A stretch of 64,000 nt of DNA from Metellina segmentata (lineage: Eukaryota; Arthropoda; Arachnida; Araneae; Tetragnathidae). The notes under the pieces are model-generated. The model had not been told where the DNA came from. It was given only the letters and a program-made list of their open reading frames with translations, and did not search any database. Positions 22,191-30,753 of this stretch are shown one piece after another (position 1 is the first letter of the stretch; the number at the start of each line of letters is the position of its first letter). The stretch spans positions 123,747,444 to 123,811,443 of the forward strand of contig OX375876.1 of assembly GCA_947359465.1 (NCBI GenBank), written 5' to 3'. Position numbers and translations under genes: made by a program.

Positions 22191-22560
22191 CAGTAGCGTA
22201 GCAAGGTCAGGTGGTACCCAGTGCGGAAAATTTCTTTTGTCAAACCCCATTGAAATTATTAAAAGAAGGAAAAATAAGATTCAACTATACAAGAGTTATT
22301 TTCTGGTTTATTTCTTGGTATTGATAAATAAGCACTTAAAAGACTTATTTTCCTAACTTCGTTCCCTGCAATTTTTAAAATGACATAATCAAAATCAATT
22401 CCTTTCGCTACTTTGTTTTCAATTGACAAGATAGCTAATTCAGAGAGCCAAGCTTTACTCATAGTGGACCTAAGATAACATAAGATGATTAATTTTAGTT
22501 TTGAAAAACGCATCTCACATGATGCTACTGAAACACATAGTAGTAGCGCGGCAAGCGCTG
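22191..22560 (-). pseudogene. hAT/ZMYM1-like transposase relic, C-terminal dimerisation part
   Basis: Read on the minus strand, this encodes the hAT dimerisation motif: FSKLKLIILCYLRSTMSKAW, then LSELAILSIEN. That is the typical end of hAT transposases and of ZMYM1-like, hAT-derived proteins. The plus-strand left edge reads CAGTAGCGTAGCAAGG, a hAT-type terminal repeat, so the transposon probably ends at 22191. The rest of the same gene is found at 23003-23290 and at 37641-38114, separated by a SINE and by the large palindromic element. Non-functional. Confidence 0.72.
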
Positions 22561-22805
22561 GCCCACGAATAGAAGGGAAGAGTGGAGAAAGGGTGACGCT
22601 GAAAGGGGAGATGCAAGAAAATCGGCGTAGGAGGAAGGAAGGCTTCTTTCGAAGTACCAATAATTGTGTGTATTTATCCGTTCAATAAAGTTTCATTTAA
22701 GAATGGAAATTGTTTGCTCTACTTGTAAACAAGGATGACAATAAGTAGGACGAGATCGCTCGGAGTACTACACAAATAATGTTAACAAGATTCTTCAGGC
22801 TAAAC
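22561..22805 (-). pseudogene. hAT relic, degraded stretch next to the SINE
   Basis: Only weak traces of the transposase frame remain (minus strand, near 22770-22805). The purine-rich part at 22565-22650 shows nothing else. Confidence 0.35.
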
Positions 22806-22817
22806 TTAGATTTGGTA

Positions 22818-22990
22818 ATTAATTAATTAATTTTTCAATTAACGTCGTACTAGAGCAACACAATGGGCTATTTACCACGGTTCGGGATCAATCCACTAAG
22901 ACAAAGATCCGAGGACAACACCACGCAATTTTAAACCACGGTCATCTGACCGTAATTCAAAATCGCGTGGTTTCGTCATCTGACGAAAAG
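22818..22990 (-). mobile_element. 5'-truncated SINE in the hAT relic
   Basis: The 3' half of the tRNA-derived SINE family, flanked by an exact 12-bp direct repeat TTAGATTTGGTA (22806-22817 and 22991-23002). Target duplication length and 5' truncation fit LINE-driven retroposition. Confidence 0.8.
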
Positions 22991-23002
22991 TTAGATTTGG
23001 TA

Positions 23003-23290
23003 CAGAATCCGAAAGTTCATATTCAACAACAAACTCTAAAAATCTTATAGAAGATCCTTCCAGAGAATCTTCTTTTGAAACTTGGTTAGCTTGTAGATGT
23101 CTTCTTAGTAGTGAAATCTCTCTAAGGCTATCATCTACAGAAAGTTCACAGTTTACGATTACGTTTTGTATTAACTGTGGCAGTTAGTCTTCTGAAGTTG
23201 TAATCAGTTTCTTGGGCTCGAAAACTACAAACCGAGCTGTAATATTTTCCATGTCTTTACTGTCAGTGTCTATTTCTTGATAAAAACCTG
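23003..23290 (-). pseudogene. hAT/ZMYM1-like relic, segment after the palindromic element
   Basis: The minus strand encodes YQEIDTDSKDMENITARFVV, then FEPKKL, and ends with SLREISLLRRHLQ and an FLEFVV segment, matching the middle of ZMYM1-like hAT proteins. It continues, in frame, the segment that ends at 37641. The last six bases (AACCTG) are the target site duplicated by the large element. Confidence 0.78.
23285..23290. repeat. 6-bp target-site duplication (left)
   Basis: AACCTG directly before the palindromic element. The second copy is 37635-37640. Confidence 0.85.
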
Positions 23291-23366
23291 AGTAGTATGG
23301 GGGTCCCTTGAGCGTCTAAACAAGATGGCCGCCGTTTGTTTACATTTAGGAGGAGGAATCAGATAA

Positions 23367-23414
23367 CGTTGTTGGGGGGAGATAAGGATTCGTTGTTGGG
23401 GGGAGATAAGGATT
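23367..23414. repeat. 24-bp tandem repeat, two copies (left arm)
   Basis: CGTTGTTGGGGGGAGATAAG plus GATT, twice without change, about 75 bp from the element's tip. The G-run on one strand is a possible binding site or structure element. The mirror copy is at 37511-37558. Confidence 0.85.
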
Positions 23415-23470
23415 TGAGGTGGTTACTGATAAGAACTTGACGTTTTGTTTTCATTTTTCGGTGGACGAGA

Positions 23471-23478
23471 TGACGTCA
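23471..23478. promoter_or_regulatory. CRE-like palindrome TGACGTCA (left arm)
   Basis: An exact cAMP-response-element/ATF-CREB consensus between the tandem repeat and the first CTCF-like site. The mirror copy is at 37447-37454. A regulatory role is inferred from the motif and from its clustering with others. Confidence 0.4.
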
Positions 23479-23519
23479 TGTTGTTGATGGTGAGTTTCCA
23501 TGGTGATGAAGGACTGGTA

Positions 23520-23877
23520 GCGCCACCTGGTGGTGGGATGAGTAACCGTATTATATGAATTTAAAAAGGATTTTCTCGGATTCGAACCGGGGACCATGGG
23601 TTCCGAAAGCAGACATGCTATCCGTTGAGCTATCGAGCACTTGCGAGGAAAGGGTGTTTAAATGTAGCGTTTGCTTTTTCTCTCAGTTTGGGACTTGTGA
23701 AAATATTGGGAGTGGTGGGGTTTTAATTTTGAATAATTAATCTTCTAATGAATTGAGTTGGGAAACGACTGGTAGCGCCATCTAGGGATTTTTCAAGTAA
23801 CTAATTAAATATAAGATTTGATATTCTCGTATATAATTTCTAATGGAGTGAAAATGACAGGTACCGCCATCTAGGGG
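23520..23877 (-). promoter_or_regulatory. Cluster of three CTCF-consensus-like sites (left arm)
   Basis: On the minus strand, 23520-23533 reads CCACCAGGTGGCGC, matching the CTCF core consensus CCASYAGRKGGCRS at all 14 positions. 23864-23877 (CCCCTAGATGGCGG) matches 13 of 14 and 23775-23788 (TCCCTAGATGGCGC) 12 of 14. All three point the same way and lie in degenerate repeats that share an ACTGGTAGCGCC-like start and a GTAAC end. This suggests an insulator or chromatin-loop anchor, by inference. Confidence 0.5.
23568..23640 (-). ncRNA. tRNA-like sequence 1 (left arm)
   Basis: The minus strand has a box-A-like TAGCTCAACGGATAGCATG and a box B GGTTCGAATCC at normal tRNA spacing. Acceptor and anticodon stems do not pair properly, and two bases seem missing from the D-arm, so it is unlikely to make a working tRNA. 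It may still act as a pol III promoter. Confidence 0.45.
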
Positions 23878-23968
23878 TGGAGAAAGTAACACATAGTATT
23901 AAAAGGATTTATTTCCCAGCTATATTTTAGAATTAAATGGATAATTATTTGAAAGAAAAATAATAATA

Positions 23969-24047
23969 CGTGGATTCGAACCCAGCAAAAGGTAATCACG
24001 GCCAACCGATTTTACACAAGCACTTTATGCGTTCGACCATGATAACC
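23969..24047 (-). ncRNA. tRNA-Ser-like sequence A (left arm)
   Basis: The minus strand has TCATGGTCGAACGCATAAAG, a long variable-arm region and GGGTTCGAATCC. Length and layout resemble a class II (serine-type) tRNA, but the stems are degenerate. It belongs to a direct duplication of about 360 bp whose second copy holds sequence B. Confidence 0.45.
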
Positions 24048-24327
24048 TATATATGATAGTGTTGTATTTAAAATAGACTTTCATTTTGTGAATGCGTACA
24101 GTACCAAAGATTGAAAATTCTAGAAGCTTCTGGAAAGGGTGACTCAGTTTTGTTTAGCCTGTATAAGGTTAATTAAGGTAGCAGAAGAACCGGAGTTATA
24201 CCCGAAGACACTGATAGGATACAATCTTAATTAAACAACTGTGGCCAAAGTGACTTTTGCAATATGTGTGTTTTACATGAATCATCTATAGTATAGATAT
24301 AATAATATCCTGTGTGAATAATAATAT

Positions 24328-24404
24328 GTGAATTTGAACCCAGCAAAAGGTGCTCGCGGTCAACAGATTTTACACAAGCACTTTATCCGTTTGATTACGA
24401 CTAC
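24328..24404 (-). ncRNA. tRNA-Ser-like sequence B (left arm)
   Basis: Starts GTAGTCGTAATCAAACGGAT on the minus strand, close to the usual 5' end of serine tRNAs, with a T-arm GGGTTCAAATTC. It is the more decayed at box B. Probably not a functional tRNA. Confidence 0.42.
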
Positions 24405-24796
24405 ATAAATGATCGTGTTATATTTAAAATAGTCTATCATTCTGTTAATGCGTATAGTACATACTACCAAATATTGAAAAGTCTAGAAGCCCCTGGAACG
24501 TGTGAGAATTACACATGACTAAGGATAATGTTTTTGCACGTGTAGGTTAAAGAGAAGGAACGGACTTATACAAGGAGTCATCGATAAAAGTGACTCAAAA
24601 GAAAATTAAAGATTAGCTTAAACTACTGAAGTACACGTGTTGTGGTATCTGAAAATGTTAGGGACCAAACAAAAGAAAGTGATTATACTGTTTGATAACT
24701 AAGAGGCTTTTAAAAGCATAGTTGAATTTGTTTCTAGGGTCTTTGAATAATTTTGCTTCTCTGGATTTTTGCCCTTCTACTGTTTTCAGATACATC

Positions 24797-25432
24797 ATGG
24801 ATTCTAGTGATATTAGACCTGCAAAGAAAATGCGTACAGACAAAGAACAGTGTTTTCAGAAATACTGTAAAGATTCTTTATGCTATGAATATGGTAAATT
24901 GTTTACAGATTGTGATGGTTGGTCATATTTCCGTCGATTGGAAAACGAATTAACGTATTTAAAGAAAGAGGAAACTACTATAGAAATTTACGGTAAGAAA
25001 CATACTGTGCCTCGACAACTTGTAGCATATGGAGACGAAGGTATAAGCTATACCTTTAGTGGATCTTGTATTGCAGCCAAGCCCTGTTCTCCTTTACTGT
25101 TGGAAATAAAGGGTGAAGTGGAACGAATAATTGATGCAAGATTTAATTTTGTGTTGGTGAACCGTTATAAAGATGGTAAGGACTGTATAGGTGCACATAA
25201 AGACAACGAGAAGGACTTGGATCATAATGCACCCATAGCATCTGTTTCATTTGGACAAAAAAGACAGTTTGTGTTTTCTAGAAAGAACTACAACTCTTTA
25301 AAAATTGTTCTGGAAAATGGAAGTTTACTTTTAATGATTTATCCAACCAACAAATTTTGGTTACACAGCTTACACCGTGGAAATGCATTATGCCCTAGAA
25401 TCAACTTAACGTTTCGAAAAATTATTGTATAA
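24797..25432 (+). CDS. AlkB-like 2-oxoglutarate/Fe(II) dioxygenase, ALKBH2-type (left arm)
   Basis: An intact 211-residue frame from ATG at 24797; an in-frame ATG at 24722 is less likely because a splice-acceptor-like TTTTCAG lies between. AlkB enzymes oxidatively remove N1-methyladenine and N3-methylcytosine lesions from DNA or RNA. Visible: VPRQLVAYGD and YTFSG (substrate-lid region, residues 71-89), N122-Y124-DG, the iron ligands H134 and D136 in HKD, PIASVSFG (146-153), GSLLLM, the distal iron ligand H190 in WLH, and the 2-oxoglutarate-binding R-x5-R (R201, R207 in RINLTFR). All catalytic residues are present and the length fits a minimal ALKBH2/3. The gene is compact and intronless, and a second full copy sits in the other arm. 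Viral or transposon cargo is inferred from context. Confidence 0.92.
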   Translation: MDSSDIRPAKKMRTDKEQCFQKYCKDSLCYEYGKLFTDCDGWSYFRRLENELTYLKKEETTIEIYGKKHTVPRQLVAYGDEGISYTFSGSCIAAKPCSPLLLEIKGEVERIIDARFNFVLVNRYKDGKDCIGAHKDNEKDLDHNAPIASVSFGQKRQFVFSRKNYNSLKIVLENGSLLLMIYPTNKFWLHSLHRGNALCPRINLTFRKIIV

Positions 25433-27197
25433 ATTAGTGATAATACCCATATGACCCCCTGAACTGGAACACAGTGTAAATAGGAATGTACACTAAACGA
25501 TATTTGGAAAACGTTACAATTAATATTTATGCCTTTGTGAATATTATTTTTTATACTTACATCTTATTGTTATTTTAAAGAAACTTTTATGCGTGTCTTA
25601 TGACATACACAGTATTCTGGATTTAAAAAAAAATTAAATACTAATTTTATAAATTGTGTCTTTTTTAATGCAAGATCTGAAATAAAATTTTATTTGCTAT
25701 AAATATTTATGTGTTTTTTTAAATTTAGATGCTTTCACTTAAACACTAATTATACATTAGATTCTACAGCACATATTTTTATTGCAGAATTTATTTTTAA
25801 ATACTGTACACTTAAGTAAAAATAAAAAAATATTATTTATTTTATTTGAAAACTTTGCAAAACCATACTATGCACATGTTTCCTTGTAAATTTTTTTTTA
25901 AATTGAACTAAAGAAAACTCACCCATATACCACAGAAGTACAACATGGTACTTACAGAAGTAAGTTGATTAAACAAAGAAACAGTAGAACAAAGTTAATT
26001 AAACTTACAAGATTTGATGACCTTAACAAATGAGTAGAAACGCAGATGTACATTTGAAGAAGTTATAATCGTATTGAAATCTAAACCATATGTTATTTTT
26101 TAATTATTATTTCCTAGTCATATAATTTTTTTAAAATTAATCTGGCTAAAATTTAATGATTCAATTTTTTAGATTTACAAACTTTTTTAAATGAAATTTT
26201 CTTTGATTTATTGTAAAATATTAAGATGCTTTTACACAAAAATTAGATACTATTACACATATTTTAATAATGATTTTAAAAACATACGATTGAAACATAT
26301 AAATTTGGTATTATTAAAAAATTTTAAATGCAGATTACAAAAAATAATTATTTACAATTTAGACATTTAGCATTTTGATTTCTTAAAGCATGTTTTTATG
26401 TAAGAAAAAAATTAAGAAGAAACCTGTAAAAGTAAAATATTTTTTACCTTTAGTTGAAACATTGCAAGACCCATACTATGAAGATGTTTAATTGTACATT
26501 TGAAGTAGTGAAAATGAATATTAATAAACTTTTAGTGCTTGAAGTTCTAAATTAAATGTCTTTATTCTAATGCTCTTGCAAACCATACATTTTACTAAAC
26601 ATATGAACTTCTTTTTATTTACTTGAAAACCTTGTGTATATTATGCAGTTTAAATTGCAGAGTCAAATGCCAATTTTGTACAAGTATTTTACAAGATACT
26701 TTGTATAGGTCTTTTATAATTTTAGATGTACTACATTGCTACGTTAAATGGATAGTAAGTGGGTTTTTGTGATTTTTGAAAATAATGTGTACATTTTAAG
26801 GCTGCTAAACAAAATAAATTATTGCCCTTTCTTGATAGTTAATGCATAATCTAAAGATTTACTCACACCACTGATAGTTTTACACATGAGTAAAATTTAA
26901 AAAACAACGGAAAATTTTAAATACTAATTAATTTTTAAATGAACAAATATCATTGAAATAATGTTTAAGTATGAATTTTATGTATTCTTCAAACAATCTC
27001 TGCAAAAAACAAATTGTTCTAAAACATATTGAAAAATAATTCTAAAACATATTGAAAAATAATTCTAAAACATTTTGAAAGAAGTCATACTGAAACAAAG
27101 TAAACTATATAACACTTTTTAATTGAAAAAAAAAACACAGGATTCATATATTTTACACAAAGTAATGCACTATAGTAAAAACAAAAGAACGTATTTT
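25433..27197. repeat. AT-rich region with degenerate repeated modules (left arm)
   Basis: No gene-like frame. Modules recur: an AGATGCTTTCACTTAAACAC-like word with a following TACAGCACATATTTT (25725-25780) has a diverged partner at 26222-26275, and AAAACTTTGCAAAACCATAC (about 25848) has partners at about 26458 and 26625. At 27010-27082 a 24-bp unit with ATTCTAAAACATATTGAAAA repeats three times. The repeats could serve replication or chromatin roles; that is only a guess. The mirror region is 33728-35492. Confidence 0.5.
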
Positions 27198-27744
27198 TTA
27201 CATGCCTGCATTTTTTAAGAGACAAATATTTCCTATGAGCCAGTTATTAAAAGCCGTCACCTCAGCTTTTGGGCAATGCAAATGATTTTTGTGATGACCA
27301 CATGATAGTTTTTCGATCTCTTTGTTGGTGCTTAGAGCACATAGTACATCGAATTTTGGACACCCAAAGTGTTCCAAGTTGATGTTTGGAATATTCAAGG
27401 CATCTAAGCGTTGTTTCTCAACACAACCACCTTTGTAAGCAACTAGGTACTGAGAGACACTCTTTGTCTGCTTGTACAATTCCAAAAGTTTAGAGTCTAG
27501 ACTTTCTAAGGGATACACATTTTCCCATGCTATGGGACAAAAAAGGAAGTCCACACACGTAATTTTCAACATATCGCACAGTTTTACGATCTTTGACACT
27601 AAGTTTATACTTATAAGGCGATAGGTTAAAACGAATACTCGCAGCTACTTGCGATTTTATAGCGATGTAACCGTATTCACGTACTAAGAAACCTTCGTTA
27701 GTTTGAAAACCATCAAAATGCACAATTGCGCAAATGTTAAACAT
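27198..27744 (-). pseudogene. RNase-H-like/nuclease-like gene with one frame break (left arm)
   Basis: Two overlapping minus-strand frames look like one protein of about 180 residues. The first (from ATG at 27744) has AIVHFDGFQTNEGFLVREYGYIAI, whose acidic D in a beta-strand followed by a second strand resembles RNase-H-fold proteins common in arthropod mobile elements. The second (ending at 27198) contains HFGCPKFDVL and a C-x2-H-x3-H-x2-C cluster (CGHHKNHLHC) and ends NNWL. The change of frame maps near a run of six T/A at 27539-27544. The same break is in the other arm, so it predates arm copying, or the frames are read by a programmed shift. The gene has its own TATA box. The family assignment is tentative. 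Confidence 0.5.
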
Positions 27745-27810
27745 TGCTATTCAAAAGCGTTATATGCTCGTGGAAAAATAGTTGTAAACTGGAGACACAA
27801 AGAACTGAAC

Positions 27811-27818
27811 TATATATA
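27811..27818 (-). promoter_or_regulatory. TATA box of the RNase-H-like gene (left arm)
   Basis: TATATATA on the minus strand, about 67-74 bp before the start codon, followed after about 28 bp by a TCCAGTTT initiator-like word. This is a plausible pol II core promoter. The mirror copy is 33107-33114. Confidence 0.5.
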
Positions 27819-27856
27819 GCACCATACACTTACTAATCAGTAAAGTTAATCTTATT

Positions 27857-28374
27857 TTAGTCTTTTATCTTTTGTGAGTAACAATAAACTCGTAAGTGAA
27901 GAATGTACTCAGAAAACACGTGCTTGTGATAATGTGACAAGTAAAGCTTTATGTTGTAATACAGGATTTTAACAAAAGGGGGTATGCTTAAATGTGCATG
28001 TAATTTGTTCTTTTTTTTTGCTCTATCACGTAGATGAGTTGAATACAATTCAATTCGGTGACTAAACTTGAGCAAGAAAAAAAAATATGTAATCAAATAT
28101 AATTTATACTCGAGGAACTTGTTTTTTTTTTACTTTCTTTAAAGTATACCGATTTCTCTTGATTATGTTGTTTTATTTTTCTAAATTTATATCAGTAAAT
28201 TGAATTACTTATTTATGGGCTCAAATCTTTGCCTTTTGTTGAACAGAAATTAGTATCTTTGACTAGTATCCGATTTTTTTAAATTGACGAAGATAACCTT
28301 TATGAGGGGATTTAACTCAATAGGCCCTATAATTTTACACTTAAGAGTAACAGAGCAGTATAGTTTTTAGGAAA
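27857..28374. other. Intergenic region between RNase-H-like and IAP genes (left arm)
   Basis: AT-rich. A minus-strand 79-residue frame (27857-28096) has no domain and is identical in the mirror arm only because the arms are nearly identical. I do not support it as a gene. Confidence 0.4.
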
Positions 28375-28926
28375 ATGAATAACCATTATGTAAATTTGAA
28401 GCCAAAATTTCCAAGCATGTCTATGCTTAATAAACGCCTATCTACGTTTAGAGATTGGCCACGCACAAACTTTGACATTTGGGACCTGGCCGAAAACGGA
28501 TTGTTTTATACGGGTGTATCGGACAGAGTCAGGTGTTATTGGTGTGGCGAAGGGCTTGAAAATTGGCAAGAAGAGGATGTAGTGAGACACGAACACGTAA
28601 AGTTTTATCCAAAATGTTTGGTAGCCCAGCAACAGCAAATGATTGCTGACCCTAGATCAAAAAGAACACCAACAGATGAAATTGTACAGGTGGATGAAAT
28701 CAAGAATAATACCAATGGTTTAATAAAACCCTATGTAAAAAACTACCCCTCAAACAACGACAAGGACGTACGACTTTGTAAAATTTGTTTAGAATCCGAA
28801 ATGGATGCTACTTTACAGCCTTGCGGGCATCTGGTGACATGCATGAGATGTACGAAAGGTCTCTTAACGTGTCCTATGTGCCGAACCAATATTTTACATA
28901 AAATTAAAACGTACATTTGTTACTAA
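28375..28926 (+). CDS. iap: Inhibitor of apoptosis protein, one BIR plus RING (left arm)
   Basis: A 183-residue intact frame. The BIR domain (about 18-84) has the start RLSTFRDWP and the zinc ligands C54, C57, H74 and C81 (C-x2-C-x16-H-x6-C) with the GLENWQEEDVVRHEH signature. A linker follows, then a C3HC4 RING (C135, C138, C150, H152, C156, C159, C166, C169). IAPs bind caspases or IAP antagonists through the BIR and act as ubiquitin ligases through the RING. One BIR and a RING in under 200 residues, without introns, is the layout of virus-carried IAPs such as those of baculoviruses. The context on a mobile palindrome next to an AlkB gene suggests host-interaction cargo. It lies 630 bp from the divergent RNase-H-like gene. 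Confidence 0.95.
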   Translation: MNNHYVNLKPKFPSMSMLNKRLSTFRDWPRTNFDIWDLAENGLFYTGVSDRVRCYWCGEGLENWQEEDVVRHEHVKFYPKCLVAQQQQMIADPRSKRTPTDEIVQVDEIKNNTNGLIKPYVKNYPSNNDKDVRLCKICLESEMDATLQPCGHLVTCMRCTKGLLTCPMCRTNILHKIKTYICY

Positions 28927-29804
28927 ACGTTATCTATCATTTATCAATTCAAGTAGTAGATGCAATTTTTAGTGACTAACTGAACATGACGTGAAAGAAT
29001 TCCATAAGAGTGGTATTTTGAGTTTAATGTTATTAAAGTAATACATGTGCGGCAGCAAAAAGACTAGTAAGGAGGTTCGATACTTCTAAAATAATTATAA
29101 GACTTTCTATCAAGGACTTGTGGTAAAATCGTGTAGGAAAGACTTATACCTCTTCTAAATATATTAAATATAATAACTATTTTACTTATCTGTTGTTTGT
29201 TCATTACATGCTAAACCTATTTTGGATAGAGGAATTTTAAAGTGCCTTAAAAAGGAGTTACAAATTGCTTTAAGAAAGATGTGTGTAAAAGTACTCTGTT
29301 AATGTAAGAATGTTAAAGCTGGAAATAAATATTGATATTTTGAAATTTTTTCCTTTTTTATTTTCTAATTGATTTTTTACTGCATAACTTTTTCTTTTTT
29401 ATTGTTCTTAATAAACTTTATTTTGCTTTTTCCTTTTTTTAAAAAAAAGAACACCGTAACTTATATTTTTTGTTACTGCTTAACTTTTTTTTCTTTTACT
29501 GTAAAAAATTTGTTTTACTGTTTAATTTTTTTTTTACTGTTTAATTTTTTTAATTGTTTAACTTCTTTTTAACATTATCAAAAAAATACTATAATTGTTG
29601 TATAGAATATTTTTTTTTTGACAACACTGGATTGAAGATAAAATATTTATTGAAAAACATAAGAATCGGTAAAACAGTTAATATAATTGTTATAACATAC
29701 ATATCTTACAAGTCTTGTACATACGTTTCTCTAACAGTATTGAAAATATCTGTTGTACTCAAATTCTCAAAAAAAGTTGCCCTCTAATATTATGTCATAA
29801 AGTT
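28927..29804. other. IAP 3' flank and T-rich tract (left arm)
   Basis: Holds an AATAAA polyadenylation-type signal near 29321 and a long T-rich stretch (29350-29570) with repeated TTTTTACTGTTTAA words. Frames through the T-rich tract are low-complexity artefacts. Confidence 0.5.
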
Positions 29805-30173
29805 TTATATTTTATTGCTCTCTCTTACAAAATTAATAGCAAACTCTTTCCAGTTAACAGCACATAAAGCAAGGGTGAAATATTCGCAAAAGCGTTCGTC
29901 AACACTCATCTTCATGCAAGCATGTACAGATTGATTGACAATTTCATTCTTACAACCTAAGAAATCATAAAGAATAGTAATATTTTTTACCACAATTTCC
30001 TTTAGGCACTTGCAGAGAGAAGCTATAACTTCTCTCCAACAATCAGATTTATCAGTATTACTGCAGTAAAGTTTGTAGCTTTCACCAGGAAAACCATTTT
30101 TTTGATTTCCAGTTTCACATAGTATGGCAGCAAATACGTCAAAAGCGATATTTTCAATACATATGACACACAA
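29805..30173 (-). CDS. Unrecognised Cys-containing protein, 122 residues (left arm)
   Basis: The frame starts at an ATG at 30173 and is identical to its twin in the other arm. The protein is mostly helical-looking with nine scattered cysteines (MCVICIENIAFDVFAA..., ALCAVNWKEF near the end). I recognise no family. Immediately upstream on the same strand, other frames (30023-30410) show similar helical, Cys-containing sequence, so it may be the C-terminal part of a longer broken protein that begins near the axis. Function unknown. Confidence 0.5.
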   Translation of the reverse strand: MCVICIENIAFDVFAAILCETGNQKNGFPGESYKLYCSNTDKSDCWREVIASLCKCLKEIVVKNITILYDFLGCKNEIVNQSVHACMKMSVDERFCEYFTLALCAVNWKEFAINFVRESNKI

Positions 30174-30250
30174 GCGTAAAATTCACACAATTTAAAGTAC
30201 TGATCGAAATTCATAAACACACAATGGGGCGAGAACTGAAAACAATTTTC

Positions 30251-30496
30251 TTATTTCTGAAATACACGTTGTAAAAAAAAGTTCAATTTTTCAGCATCAG
30301 ACGCTTTAGAAAGGAAGACTTCGTTCTCTATAACTTTAACGTCGGAGGCAGTTGCAAACGAGAAAAACTTGCTCACCTTCTCCATAAGAATATACCATGT
30401 TTTCGGATGCATAGAAACACATTCCTTCGTTGGTTGCAAGACACTGTGTTTACCTAACGTAAATTTACGTATGTGGACACAGTGTCTTGCAACCAA
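30251..30496 (-). pseudogene. Frame crossing the palindrome axis
   Basis: This minus-strand frame starts in the right arm and reads across the axis into the left arm. From CVSMHPKTWYILMEK on, it matches its twin at 30514-30735 on the plus strand. The twins diverge after EKLNFF because a poly-A/T run has eight bases here and nine there. Probably the N-terminal part of the same unknown protein as 29805-30173, broken by frame changes. Confidence 0.4.
30441..30486. repeat. Axis of the 14.3-kb palindrome
   Basis: The centre is a perfect 14-bp palindrome ACGTAAATTTACGT (30457-30470). Next to it the arms differ for 7 versus 6 bases (CCTAA-side versus ATGTGG-side), and from GACACTGTGT/ACACAGTGTC outward they match again. 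The only clustered asymmetry I noticed in the whole element sits here. Confidence 0.85.
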
Positions 30497-30513
30497 CGAA
30501 GGAATGTGTTTCT

Positions 30514-30735
30514 ATGCATCCGAAAACATGGTATATTCTTATGGAGAAGGTGAGCAAGTTTTTCTCGTTTGCAACTGCCTCCGACGTTAAAGTTATAGAG
30601 AACGAAGTCTTCCTTTCTAAAGCGTCTGATGCTGAAAAATTGAACTTTTTTTTTACAACGTGTATTTCAGAAATAAGAAAATTGTTTTCAGTTCTCGCCC
30701 CATTGTGTGTTTATGAATTTCGATCAGTACTTTAA
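30514..30735 (+). pseudogene. Axis-proximal frame (right arm)
   Basis: Plus-strand twin of the axis-crossing frame, beginning MHPKTWYILMEK at the first ATG. One extra T in the homopolymer near 30651 puts it in the frame that leads towards the 122-residue gene at 30754, but a TAA at 30733 intervenes. Unrecognised. Confidence 0.4.
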
Positions 30736-30753
30736 ATTGTGTGAATTTTACGC

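Larger units (their letters stand above)
23941..24640. repeat. Direct duplication of a ~360-bp unit (left arm)
   Basis: The block from AATAATACGTGGATTCGAA through the TCTAGAAGCTTCTGGAA word (about 23961-24140) recurs, diverged, from AATAATATGTGAATTTGAA through TCTAGAAGCCCCTGGAA (about 24320-24500). Each unit holds one serine-tRNA-like sequence. The mirrored pair lies at about 36285-36984. Confidence 0.65.

Noticed and set aside
23969..24404. Functional tRNA genes in the element
   Set aside because: Box A and B are present, but acceptor and anticodon stems do not pair convincingly, so I list them only as tRNA-like.
29369..29572. 67-codon hydrophobic frame in the T-rich tract, also present in the right arm
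   Set aside because: Low-complexity translation of poly-T; its presence in both arms only reflects arm identity.
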